Part shown: positions 54,001 to 64,000 of the stretch, piece by piece | How the letters are laid out: every line of letters begins with the position of its first letter | How positions within the stretch are numbered: the first letter of the stretch is position 1 | Source: Diadema setosum | Lineage: Eukaryota; Echinodermata; Echinoidea; Diadematoida; Diadematidae | DNA: 64,000 nt | NCBI RefSeq assembly: GCF_964275005.1 | Contig: NC_092705.1 | Span: 20,467,723-20,531,722 of the forward strand | Direction of reading: 5' to 3' | Made by a program: the position numbers and the translations under genes | The notes under the pieces: model-generated | Database searches by the model: none | Seen by the model: only the letters and a program-made list of their open reading frames with translations | Told to the model about the DNA's origin: nothing

Positions 54001-57000
54001 AGTTCAAACAAACAGCAACAAAGCTGACTTTAATAGATTTCACAAGATTGTGTCCAGCATTACAAGAGCTTGTAGCTCATTTACATTCGTCATCATATTA
54101 ACATATCAAAAATTCACACACACGTTTGTTTGCTTAAACAAATTGATGCTACAGTAAACATATAGTATAACTTCAGTGTACTCCATCACTGCTTTCAAAA
54201 GCTATCAGTATGGACAGGTCAAATACAAGCTAAAAAAAAAGAAATTATTGGATGTCAAAATGTCCAGAAATTGTACACATTCCTTCAAAGTGCACAGGAG
54301 TACATTGCATACAGTTGTAGTCAGGCAAGTGTCCTATGCAGTATTTCTCACTTGCAATATAATAGTACTCTAGACGAATGAATATATCAGTTTGAAAATT
54401 ACAACAAAATACAACTCTGAGTAGGTGGAAAGTATAATTAGGAATAGGATGTGAATAAAAGTAAAACAGAAGTTCTGTGAATGCAACTGCTATATATCTT
54501 ACACTTAGCTTGATCAAAAAGGAATGGAAAGAAAAGTGGAATAATCAGTCATTCATCAGGAGTGCACCAACCTGGGCAGAATATGGAAACAAACTTATCA
54601 CACACCACTGTACATGTATTAGCACACAGTTTGTGAACATGCCTTACCAGGGCCTTGTTTATTCGAAAGATAAAATCGATTTTAAATTTCCTTACCACAC
54701 AGGCTCTCATTGATATACAGTTGAAATCAACTACAGTCAAATCTGTCTATAGCGGTCACCCAAGGGAAACGAAAAAAGTGGCCGTTATAGACAGGTGGCC
54801 GCTATAGACAGGTAATCCAACTTAATGTGCATTGCCTGTACATGTACATATATCATCGTTGGATACGTTGATAAGTATTTAATGTACATAATGTATGCGT
54901 AAGTATACACACGTAAATTTCATGCATTGAACAATGCCGGTGTTTATGAAATTGTTGCACAGTAGCATGTGTGCAGTCATGAAGAAAGCTTTACACTAGT
55001 GCATTATTATGACTGAATAAGTGATGAATGCAGCGGTGGCGATCACTGAACGTTGCCCATGAATGTCTTGCACTGCCACAAATCAGAAAAACATGCTGAA
55101 TTACCGGTTCTGTGGCCGCTATAGACAGGTTAAAATCTACCGCGGGAAACAAAATTTGTGGCCGCTGGCCGCGTTAGACAGGTGGCCGCTATACACAGGG
55201 TCTTTAACAGGGCTTTTCTCTCGGGGGGATTTTTCAGTGGCCGCTGTAGACAGGTGGCCGCTATAGACAGGTGGCCGCTATAGACAGGTGGCCGCTAAGG
55301 CAGGTTTGACTGTATATAATCAATTTCAACTCTTCATAAAACAGGGCCCTGGTAGGTTCCCTTTGCTATTTACATTCATAACACAATTATTTGAGCCTAT
55401 TCAAAGTTTTCAGCCCTTTCTTACTCACAGTGACAAAGGTCCCCTTGTGCATGAGGTCCAGTGGGGGTCTGAAGAGATCCTCCAGGGTTCTCTTCTTGGA
55501 GGAGGATTGTGGGTTCCGTATCATCTCTTCCTGGAGCCCTGAAAACAGACACGGGTGGCACAGCTTTTACCCTCTTATAATCACTGATCCAAGATAGCAC
55601 TAACATCTCACATAGTGTGAGTAATGCTGGTAATGACAAAATTAATGACAAAAATACTGAACACAATCAAAATATGAAGTAATTTACCTTTAATTGGAAT
55701 TTATAATCATATTCCACAAGCTGACAGTATTTATTGACCATGGTATATAACTCATATTTAGTTTGGCATTGCCATATGTGAGCAGTATACAATAAATGCT
55801 GTAAAATCCACAACACCTACAAAAGTGTTTGTCTTCTCTGAATTTGTTAAATACTGGGTCAAAGAAAAAAAGAAAGATAAATGTAAAACATCAAGCAAAG
55901 AAAAAAAAAATCAAAGCATTTGCAAAATCTGTAGGAGGATGTCTAAAATCAAAAGTGTGTCAGAAATTAATACTAGGATGACCAGGAAGGCCAACCTTTT
56001 AAACAGCACTGGAGTATTCTTATTCTGAAGGTATTTTTCTGAGGACAATTTTACCTTTCCTGCAATAGACACATGTAGTAATATAATATAGGAAAGCAGT
56101 ATTGTATATGAAACCTGTAATATTTATGGCACAATAAGTACAAAATACTGAGAAAAAAAAAAAGCAGTAGTCGGCATTTCTAGATTATGTTGCCACATGG
56201 CGATGTTCTGCTCAACCAAGGACATAACTTACTTGTTTCAGCTTGAAAGTCACGTAGCCCATCAAATACAGACTGCCTAGTACGTCGCTGTCTTGGTCTG
56301 GGACCTAATCAACGCAAAACATGTAAAAGTCAAACTTACAAAATGACAATTTCATCGACTAATGCACCAAACCATATCGAAATATGTACAATAGGCAAAA
56401 ATAAAAAAAAATCGAAACAAACTAATCAAGCATCTGAAAAGATCTGAACAATAACACAAAATGATGACAAATTAATTTGACAATCACACAACCATGACAT
56501 CATTTTGTAAGTCACAACTTGAAGCTCGCAAATTTGTTGTGAAATTCTTACATCTAAACTTGGTAACAACAATCACTGTGATCCAGCCAACACCATAAGT
56601 CTCTTGTACTTACAGCAGAATAAAATATAATAATAATTTTTTGTTTTGTTTCGTTTTGTTTTGTTTTGTTTTTGTTTGTTTGTTTGTTTTTTTTTTTTTT
56701 GGGGGGGGGGGGGGTGTGATACTTGCTACGCTAACTCTTACATTACAAACTAAACGGTTTCAATAGTGATCATACATGTATATTCAACAGCTTACCAAAG
56801 GCTGGAAAGTCTTCTAGAAGGGTGTCTCTCTTGCTTGGAATGGGAGCTCGCACAGAGTCACTATAATCAATAAACAAAACAATGCATGTTATAACCCTTT
56901 CAAGAGATACGAAACTGAGTTCTACCTCTAACAAAACATGCTACCACTTTCATTATTTAATTCAGCATGATGAAACCTTGCACATACAAAAAAAATTTTT

Positions 57001-59577
57001 GACATATTTATTTCCTGTGTTGTGCCCACAATCTGCATTAAAATAGGCAACAAAGCAAAAGTAATTCAAATATGATATCTAATAATAAAAGTAGGATCGT
57101 TGTCATATCCTGAGAGACTCGAGCATTTGGGGATTCCATCCCGAGAGTATCGACGTGAACATTATGATTCAAGTGTTCAAAATTTTGCATGGTATGGAAG
57201 ACTTTGATCCAGCTGTTCTCTTTGTCATCAATGATCATGTTACACGCGGTCACAAGTTGAAGTTGTATAAAGGAAGGTGTCGAACAAGTAAAAGGTTGAA
57301 GTCTTTCAGTCAGAGAGTACCGGTAGTAAATACTTGGAATAGCCTTTGTGCAGATGCTGTCATGGCAACATCTGTGAATAGCTTCAAGTCCAAGCTCAAT
57401 GATCACTGGAAGCAGAAGCATAACAAATTTCATCCAGATTGCATTAACTGATAATTCCGTCGATACAGTACAACACGTGGATCTCCTCAGGCTCAGGATT
57501 AAATCCTTTGAATGGCCCTCTACAAGTTTTCAACTTAATGGGCGTCATCGTAGGTAATTCAGGTAATTCAGGTAAGATTTCATACACGATGGTGGGGATT
57601 GTTGGGAGACATTATTCTTCAACAATATGCAAAATTTTGTGATGTTTGCAAACGGGATAAATGACCGTTAAACCTTTGAAAACTGTTACCCATTGAATTC
57701 CTTTACACTGTGCAATAACCTTAACTGAATTATTTTATTTGAGATGCTATCTCTTACTCGGGAGGAACAGAAGGTCCAGCAGACTGCGGGTCTGGAGGAT
57801 GTGGGGTGGCCTCGATCGCATCCACGTCAATAACCCCATCTAGATGCATGGATATCGCCCTCTGCAGGTCACCGTTGCACACTTCCAGAAGACGCAGGCC
57901 AATTCCCACAGTGGCTCCTTAGACATTTTTAACAAAGTAAAACAAAGCCATGGTGGATGGTTTATTTTGTGATTATTGACAATCAAACTTATTCCTCGTC
58001 ATTCTCCAGCGTTCACATTTATAGATGAATCATAGCTACACGATGCAGAAATTTCAGACAAGCTTTTCAAATTTCGGACAAGCTATTAAATTCAGACAAT
58101 CACAGATACAACTGTACAAGATGTAGGAAAACGGAATATAAATTCATGGGATGTAGAAAATTCATGATCAAGACAGCTTTTTGTTATCAGTGGTTATAAA
58201 TTTTAATGACTGCAACATCACACTGGTTAGGTAGACACTATTCTTACTATGACGGTGGAGAATAAAAACAACATAATTCAAATGAACATTGATTTTCTTT
58301 TTTTTAAATTAAAGTCATGATAAAAATTAAAATCATAATCATTACTGTGTATTCGTATCAGACAGACATGACATCATCATCACATTTTCTGTGTAACGTT
58401 AGATAATACAAATAATGGAACTTACATCAGGTAGTAAAGCAGTGGCGGGCCCAGGCAGGGGCGCAAAAGGCGCACGCGCCCCCCTCTTTTTATAAAAACA
58501 GAAGAAACTAGAGAAGCACTCTGAGAGCGCAGTGCAGACCTCCGCCAAGCATGCAGCTCATTTCCACCACTGATCTTGTTCTATTATTTCCACCCATAGG
58601 GCCTATGTACTGCATTGTGTGCAGAGTCGCCCGAATCCCGCAATATAGCAGCCTTTGTTAGTGTTACGTCATAAACTCTCAGCTGCATGGTGCGCCTCGC
58701 CCTAACAACAGAAACTAGAGCACGCACTTTAGTGCGCGCATGCAAACCTCAAATGCGCGCAGCCTGAACTCGCAAGTTCATTGACCCTACCTGCTAAAAT
58801 ATCAAAAATCCTTCATAAATTCCCAAAAAATTCTCGGATCACTACCCAAAAGTTAGACTAGTCTGATCGGTTGGTACTTGTGTCATTCTCAACCTTTCCT
58901 GCAAGTTTCATCCCAATCCGTTAACTAGACCTACTTTTTTAAGTTACTTGCGCACATACCTTGATACCTTGATGTACTGTAGTAGAAGCAGCTTGTACAT
59001 GAAGCTATATACTGGGATGAACTCGAACTGTGTGTCATGAGGGGGTGTCATTCAGTTTCAGTGTAGGCTTTCTATGTACAAACGAACGAACAAGCGAACG
59101 AACAAACCAACAGTACCGAAAACATAACTTCCCCCCTTGGCGGAGGTAATAAAAAGGAAAAAAAATTGGGTGAGCGTACGTGCGCACCCTCCCCCCACCC
59201 CTTTTAATTTTGTAAAGGCGCTTTTAAACACGTACACGTTACTCCCCCTGTAACGTTAAAGTTTAGTATAACTATAATTAGTAGACTCTACCTTAACCCC
59301 GGGACGCTCCGTATACACAGTTACACACTGTGAGACTGCGTGTTGGGGCTGGTCGCAGTTAACTCTACCTAAAATACTTGTTGACCTAACGTTAGTAACG
59401 ATACTAAGATCAAGCATTCAGTAGTCAGCAGGCCGTCACCCCATGAACACAAGTTCGAGTGCGAGCATTCATGATACTTCAACTTTATCGATGATGATTA
59501 AATTTACCTGTGACGGATGCGAAGGTCTCGGCCAGTGCACTCATGTCATCCTTTTTGTTTGTAGCCGTCGTCATCAT
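45094..59577 (-). CDS. UBXN7: UBX domain-containing protein 7 (UBXN7), complete
   Basis: Adaptor linking p97/VCP, ubiquitin chains and NEDD8-modified cullin ligases. Twelve exons in phase: 59577-59508, 57917-57758, 56860-56796, 56304-56233, 55538-55429, 53989-53843, 53119-53029, 52539-52486, 51654-51542, 50396-49829, 47643-47564 and 45252-45094. They give 562 codons plus TAG (human ~489). The UBA-like domain is at ~8-60 (LAETFASVTGATVGIGLRLL). The VRAPIP and RQSVFDGLRDFQ segments follow. The UAS thioredoxin-like domain is at ~135-290 (GKWLMVNVQD, DFPYVSIIDPRTG). The UIM is at ~296-315 (DASEESQIEAAIAASLAE). A long acidic Ser/Asp-rich linker runs to ~483, and the UBX domain is ~484-562 (MLRFPDGRR, TNYPRRRLS, GLCPQESVFVQER). 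The UBX p97-binding loop reads YPR, not the usual FPR. The start is ATGATG at 59577/59574 by family length; an in-frame ATG at 59676 would add 33 residues. Confidence 0.95.
45386..46149. mobile_element. TTAA-flanked MITE, family 2
   Basis: 764 bp with inverted ends CCCTAACTAGGCC and GGCCTAGTTAGGG, flanked by TTAA (45382-45385, 46150-46153). Subterminal GGGGCCTCCGAGGCCCCC-like hairpins occur at both ends. Non-coding; intron 11 of UBXN7. Confidence 0.78.
46691..46774. repeat. Inverted repeat, 40-bp arms, 4-bp loop
   Basis: AAAGCCAATATAAACTGCAG.. to 46730 and its inverse 46735-46774 differ at three of 40 positions. The pre-mRNA of UBXN7 (intron 11) would carry this as a strong hairpin. It could be a fold-back transposon remnant. 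Confidence 0.85.
47833..48434. mobile_element. TTAA-flanked MITE, family 3
   Basis: 602 bp with inverted ends AGAGGAAAATCCAG and CTGGATTTCCCCC, TTAA on both sides, and inverted subterminal blocks (AAGTTAGTCTGAT against ATCAGACTAACTT). Non-coding; intron 10 of UBXN7. Confidence 0.75.
48724..49304. mobile_element. Diverged copy of MITE family 1
   Basis: Shares order and sequence with 4767-5335 (ATGTGGACTGAGG..AATATCAGTAGGACACACCAGT, AGGGTAATATTATTCCCTCT, GACATCATGAACTGTAGAAG, CTACTAATATTGCTGCATTT). The terminal repeats have decayed. Intron 10 of UBXN7. Confidence 0.7.
51013..51433. repeat. Tandem ~150-bp repeat between two perfect inverted repeats
   Basis: Opens with the palindrome ATTACGCAGTGCGTAAT (51013-51029). 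Two and a half tandem copies follow of a unit holding ATGTACAATATAGGTAAAA, GGTCAAAGGTCAAAGAAGTC and GTTTTGAAGCCCTCACCTAG. It closes with perfect 26-bp inverted arms, 51372-51397 and 51408-51433, around GTCCCCGCCG. The same TGTCCCCGCCG occurs after the first palindrome. Intron 9 of UBXN7. It looks like a non-autonomous element, class unknown. Confidence 0.75.
52962..53015. repeat. (CA)n microsatellite
   Basis: Imperfect CA repeats just outside the donor of UBXN7 exon 7, within intron 7. Confidence 0.85.
53178..53383. mobile_element. 206-bp TA-flanked MITE
   Basis: Ends CTGTAAAAGCGGTTTCTTTC and its inverse GAAAGAAACCACTTTTACAG, flanked by TA on both sides, consistent with the Tc1/mariner superfamily. 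Non-coding; intron 6 of UBXN7, 59 bp upstream of the exon 7 acceptor side. Confidence 0.82.
54734..55312. mobile_element. pogo/Tigger-like MITE with internal 17-bp repeats
   Basis: 579 bp with ends CAGTCAAATCTGTCTATAGC and the inverse of CAGTCAAACCTGCCTTAGC, TA on both sides. The motif GTGGCCGCTATAGACAG recurs about eight times near both ends, partly in tandem. Non-coding; intron 5 of UBXN7. Confidence 0.8.
57080..57580 (+). mobile_element. CR1/L2-type LINE reverse transcriptase 3' fragment
   Basis: The + strand encodes the typical C-terminal end of a non-LTR reverse transcriptase: LEHLGIPSREYRRE in one frame, then IQVFKILHGMEDFDP, TRGHKLKLYKGRCRTSKR, SQRVPVVNTWNSL and SFKSKLNDHW in the next, with a stop after 57448. 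A single frameshift near 57160 separates the two parts. A short tail with GGTAATTCA repeats (57553-57578) could be the 3' terminus. It is 5'-truncated, dead, and antisense in intron 2 of UBXN7. Confidence 0.85.
58508..59152 (-). mobile_element. Helentron/HINE-type element with two tandem 3' termini
   Basis: On the - strand it starts TTATTACCTCCGCCAAGG, then GTTATGTTTTCGG and a TTCG/TTTG tetranucleotide tract (59085-59110). This is the same order as the element at 40738. Two 3' termini follow. The first is GCGCGCAC-TAAA-GTGCGTGC then TCTAG (ending 58715). The second is GGCGGAGGT, then a GCACT..AGTGC hairpin, then TCTAG (ending 58508). Each is followed by TT. Non-coding; intron 1 of UBXN7, inside an older G/C-tract repeat (about 58441-59230). 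Confidence 0.68.
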
Positions 59578-59800
59578 GTCGAAGAATGAATGAAACGAGG
59601 AATTGAATGAGTAGAGTCTAGACCTATACGAAGTCGAAGAGCAGCGGATAATGGTAGCCTTAGTTTTCACTTTCACAGATCACTCTACTTCGCCATTTCT
59701 CTCTCACGTGACGATGACTCTAACCGTTACTTTTGAACGAACTGAAGTAGCTTTTAATACACTAGTCACTATTGCAGTCTGCAACCTTTATCCTTGATGA
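59578..59800 (-). promoter_or_regulatory. UBXN7 promoter region with an E-box
   Basis: Immediately upstream of the UBXN7 start. TCTCACGTGACG carries a CACGTG E-box at 59705-59710, about 130 bp from the ATG. The flanks (GTCACGTGAG on the - strand) approach the CLEAR/USF type. The region is less AT-rich than its surroundings. No TATA box seen. Confidence 0.4.
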
Positions 59801-60087
59801 TGTTTACGATTTGGATCTTTCGTCCACTGCTGCCGCACAGCACTGGCCCACACAGTTCACATATGCATTCGATGCACGCATTATTCACAGATATGCACAG
59901 ATTATGTGTTGAGCGACTGACATGCACGAACGTGATTGTAGAATGCATGCGCGCGACGTCGAGTGCAAGTTCCGCGCCACGGTCTTCATTCGATTGCCGG
60001 AAGTAATATGTAGGTCAAAGAAGTAGCAAAAGTCATCTAGTCCTCAAAATACGTGTACTCGGCCATTATAACTCGGCTTTATGCCAT

Positions 60088-60088
<1 letters not shown>

Positions 60089-60150
<62 letters not shown>
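60089..60150. repeat. (TAA)n microsatellite
   Basis: About 20 uninterrupted TAA units. The adjoining GTGGCTACTTGTATAGCGCA (60151 on) is a phrase that often accompanies such tracts at retroelement ends, so the tract may be a retroelement tail; this is weak. Confidence 0.9.
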
Positions 60151-60704
60151 GTGGCTACTTGTATAGCGCACAGGTCCACTTTTCAGTGCTCATGGCGCTT
60201 CAAAAATGAAACGAAAAAATGAAAAGATATCATATATTTACATGCATATACATATTCAAACATTTCAACAAATAAGAAAATGGTAAACAAAAACAAATAT
60301 ATACCAAATAAAGAATACAACATATACCAATTAAAAATACAATATTGACAATATGTACTTTTTTTTTTAGTTTACCTGAATGCCCTTATTTGGCAATATC
60401 TTTAATTATTGATTGTCAAATAGGAGTGAGGATGGGTGTAATGCAGACCTATTTCCTCTAAATCTCACACTGGAAGCATCCAAATCCCTCTAAAATGGAT
60501 CCATGGCGTCTCCAGCAGGAATCAGGTCACATAAATCATGATGCCGTACAAAATGACAATGTCACTGACAAAATGAACTGTTTCCCTCATTTTGACTGAG
60601 ATGCCTTAATTTCTGACTCAACTGCCTTTCAATTAACGCAAATGATGGGAAGCAGCAAAACTTCAAAACCTCAAAAAATGGTGTGAAGACACGAGTGTCT
60701 TTAA

Positions 60705-61279
60705 AGGACAAGTCCACCTTCATCAAAGGATTGAGAGAATGCAGTGATATTAGTAGCACACATCAGTGAAAGTTTGAAGAAAATTGGACAATCCGTTCAG
60801 AAAGTTACGAACATTTTAAGTATATGCGCAGTCACTGCTGGAAGAGAAGACCAATACCCATACAGTGTATGATGTCACATGCGTCCAACTATATAAGGAA
60901 AATAAAAAGAGAATTTCACAAAACTTTACTTTAGTAGTTTGAATAAAGTGCACATTTCTTCGACTTGCGATGCTGACGTGGATGTGAACTTTAGGGTAAT
61001 ATCATTCCCCCTGCCTTCTGAAAGAGGGAAGTCGAGTGTTCTTTTGTTGTGCGCGAAAAATGGAAATATGTTGAATTTTCTTTAATCTTTCTTTCGTCGT
61101 ATACTCATGTGACATCACAAGCTATAGTAGTCTTCAGCCGTGACTGAGCAGAAACTTCAAAAATTAATAACTTTTTAACGGATTGTCCGATTTTGCTCAA
61201 ACTCTCACTGATGTTTACTATTAACATTGCTCATAGTGCATTCACTCAACCCACATGTCTATGAAGATGAACTTGTCCT
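60705..61279. mobile_element. TTAA-flanked MITE, family 1, second near full-length copy
   Basis: 575 bp with ends AGGACAAGTCCACCTTCATC and GATGAACTTGTCCT and TTAA on both sides. It is colinear over its length with 4767-5335. Confidence 0.82.
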
Positions 61280-62421
61280 TTAACGGCAGACACTAGACAC
61301 GTACAAATGTCGTCAACAGTTATACTGTCTGTTTTGACTCTGAAACATGGTGCGAAAATACCAGAAAAATCAAGATTACAAATTATATTTCAAGCTGCAA
61401 AAATGATTGTGTATTTCAAAAATAAATTTGCCGCGGAGCGATGATGGCATTCGGCTATACACAATGACTGCACACATGCATTTTTCTTTAGTTTTTTATC
61501 TTTTTTTTAAGTCAGAGGGAAGAATCTCAAGATTAAAGTTCAGAAAGTCATGGGTTTGTTTTGATTTTAAGTTTTCTCTGTTCTTTTCATTCAGATTTTT
61601 ACACTGCACGGCCCCTGGTTCCTGTGTTGTCTGCGCTCTGAGGCCTTTACTTGAAACTTGTGTTGGCATCTCGGTAATGGACCCCAGCTGACTTACTTGG
61701 AGTTTTATTTACCAAATAATAGCACCTATAAACCCACCAAAAACGAGTGAAAAAAAAAGGGTTGCTCTAATCTGTGTGTATACATCTATCAGTGGGGGGG
61801 GGGGGGGCGAACCCAGTCTTTATCTATTGTAAAGACAAAAGAAATAAAAAGAAAAATGGGAGAATGCGAGCGCCCCCCTTTCGGAATTCCTTGATCCGCC
61901 CCTGTCTATACTAACCTTGTACTTTTGGGTGCCTCATGCAAGGTGTTTTTTCAGGCCGGTGCACGGGTTCTGTTGGACTATGGGGTCTGGGTCATTGGTT
62001 CACTTGCCTTCCCCCTCTCACTTTAGATGGGAAGAAGCTACAGGACGGGGCATATTGAATTATGTGATGGGTGTTTTTGTTGTTGTTTTTTTTAACAGCT
62101 CCCCGGCCACACAGCCCCATTAAATCATGTGTAAGTTGCAAAAAAAGATCCAACGCATGCAGCTCTCAGCAGTAATAGGCCCGTATTTTACTGTAGACCA
62201 AAGTTTTAACACTTTAGCCCCATTTTAGACCAAACATTGGTTTAAACTCGGTTTAAAGTTTTTAGCAGAATATATACGGGACATAGGCTTTAGTGGTCTA
62301 TACAAATAACTAACTTCTGTTTTAACTTGTCTGCATCATTGCAGGGAATATACTGTATTACTGTAATATTGAAAATAACACAGTCTGCAAGAATCCTCAG
62401 CTTATTGAAGGAGGCAGACTT
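61280..62421. other. Intergenic, no gene recognised
   Basis: Includes a short G-tract repeat at about 61785-61905 bounded by CAGTGGGGGG and GATCCGCCCCTG, resembling a small non-autonomous transposon. Nothing else recognised. Confidence 0.4.
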
Positions 62422-62604
62422 GAAGAAGAAGAAGAAGAAGAAGAAGAAGAAGAAGAAGAAGAAGAAGAAGAAGAAGAAGAAGAAGAAGAAGAAGAAGAAG
62501 AAGAAGAAGAAGAAGAAGAAGAAGAAGAAGAAGAAGAAGAAGAAGAAGAAGAAGAAGAAGAAGAAGAAGAAGAAGAAGAAGAAGAAGAAGAAGAAGAAGA
62601 AGAA
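62422..62604 (+). repeat. (GAA)61 microsatellite
   Basis: 183 bp of uninterrupted GAA. Poly-Lys, poly-Ser and poly-Leu open frames over it are artefacts. An alternating CG tract (about 62688-62699) follows 84 bp downstream. Confidence 0.95.
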
Positions 62605-62703
62605 TGTGTCGAACTGTCCGCTTTTGGCGATCGAACGAGATGTGACTGGGCAAGTTGTCTGTGTGTGGAGTGATGTGGCTCTATACGCGCGCGCGCGCGG
62701 GTA

Positions 62704-63008
62704 AGCACTATCTGGGCACCCGTCCCGCTTCATCATGAATATTCATCATCTACATGTATTCGTAATATCGTGAAAATACATACTCTTTTCATTTCCCGGC
62801 GGCGTTTTTACATTTCTCGGCAAAACTGAACATTTTTCCATCTCGCGGCGAGACGTTTTAACATTCCCCGTTGATGCAATTTTTCGAGATTTGTACATTT
62901 CCCGGCCATACGTTTTGCACGTATCCAGCGTTCTGCCATTTACTAGTACAGTATCTTACTGCCTGATGAATATTCATGATGAAGCGGGACGGGTGCCCAA
63001 ATAGTGCT
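62704..63008. mobile_element. 305-bp TA-flanked MITE
   Basis: Inverted ends AGCACTATCTGGGCACCCGT and ACGGGTGCCCAAATAGTGCT continue inward as CCCGCTTCATCATGAATATT and its inverse. TA is on both sides. The interior repeats TACATTTCCCGGC-like blocks. Non-coding. Confidence 0.83.
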
Positions 63009-64000
63009 TACCTGTCGACTCAACGAATCAGGAGAGATCGCATCTACCCCACCGAACTAACTTACTAGTAGTTCGGTGATCTACCCACGCAAAGAGTCAG
63101 TCTGAAACGGTGCCCGATCGCCGTGTGTGTTCTGTAGCTGTGCTGCCGCTGTAGAAAAGGACCGTGCTCCGATCGGAGTGCAGCCACTCGTATCGGAAGT
63201 CGTGGCGGCGATATACGTGGAGGCCAAATTGAGAGAGTAGAGTAGCCCTATAAAATCTCTTTGGTGGAGGCTGAAATGACGTGAAATGTTATCTTCTCTT
63301 CATTCGTTGTGAGTTATTTCCACGAAGGAACTTTCTACAAGCTGTTGCAGTAGTGATTTCTGTGACTTATTACCGTAATTCATTGAATTGGCAGCCCCGT
63401 GATTTTTACGGCACGGGTTTGACTCAAAGTTTATTTTTGACAATTCGACAATTTCAATTTGCATGATCCATTCTCATTCACTGGCATTAAACAACCATGA
63501 TTTGGGAGGATTTTAGAGTGTGTGGGTTGTGTATTAGCTAATTAGACTGTTCTACATACACAGCCCAAGTCGGGCTATAAATTTACTATGGGTTGTGTAA
63601 ATCGCTATGCAGGATCAGAAACAGAAGTGTACAACCTGACAACCGTAGAAAGAACTCTGTAAAATTTACTCAGGGGCCTATCCGCCATATTTTAGTCAAA
63701 AGTTAGCTGAAATTTGTGGGATGTTGTAACGTTAGTTAGTCAGAATTCACGATGTGATCAAATTCAAAATGTGATCTAATTGAGAACACTAAAATTAGTG
63801 AAAAAAAGTGTTAGAAATCTTAAAAAGATATCCCCAGCCATAGACAGTCTCACCTTTTGATAATTTCATTTCACTCGAGGCAGAAAATACCGTAGATTCA
63901 TATCCTGGCCCGGGCTCAGATTGTGTACTAATGTTAGTCGTACCATACGTGCAGAATTCTCAGCGACAAATTTACACAAGTGACTTTTTTTTTTAATGAA
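63009..64000. other. Right end of window, possible promoter of an off-window gene
   Basis: 63020-63240 is CpG-richer than its surroundings, and a 5' UTR or promoter of a + strand gene to the right is possible. No exon could be supported, and the open frames are short and unfamiliar. Confidence 0.25.

Noticed and set aside
62290-62736. Poly-Phe, poly-Leu, poly-Ser and poly-Lys frames
   Set aside because: Translations of the GAA microsatellite.

Overview
The window is animal nuclear DNA. It is AT-rich, has intron-rich genes with GT..AG splice sites, and a dense mix of small DNA transposons, SINE-like and LINE remnants, satellites and microsatellites. The proteins are metazoan (GH31 alpha-glucosidase, Golgi-type heparan sulfate 3-O-sulfotransferase relatives, UBXN7). 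The repeat load resembles a marine invertebrate deuterostome, most likely an echinoderm; that placement is inference. No prokaryotic features, CRISPR arrays or operons are present.

Layout: (1) 1-16204, + strand: the 3' part of a GH31 alpha-glucosidase gene. Thirteen exons could be phased by hand and the 5' part lies outside the window. Its introns carry a TTAA-flanked MITE, a palindromic/tandem tRNA-derived repeat cluster and a ~160-bp satellite array with higher-order structure. (2) 16205-18317: repeats. (3) 18318-37640: three two-exon sulfotransferase paralogues, one on - (18318-19941) and two on + (25556-27021, 36168-37640). All three have their coding intron at the same codon boundary. 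Between them lie an internally deleted Tc1/mariner element and a 2.56-kb hAT-like element filled with a ~273-bp satellite, which splits an older minisatellite. (4) 37641-45093: transposons, including a Helentron-type element with a related empty site nearby. (5) 45094-59577, - strand: a complete 12-exon UBXN7 gene (562 codons), whose introns hold at least eight mobile elements. (6) 59578-64000: the UBXN7 upstream region, a second TTAA MITE copy, a (GAA)61 tract and another MITE, with no recognisable coding gene.

The three gene groups are not functionally linked: luminal carbohydrate hydrolysis, Golgi glycan sulfation, and p97/cullin ubiquitin adaptor work. The main observations are: (a) the sulfotransferase trio keeps the HS3ST fold motifs and catalytic Glu but has replaced the neighbouring Arg, His and Asp of the HS3ST active site; (b) elements ending in GGCGTAGCCAGG carry expandable satellites that share a GCGAGCGAGCGGAGCGAGC block; (c) two Helentron/HINE-like elements, one with a related empty site and one with two tandem terminators.
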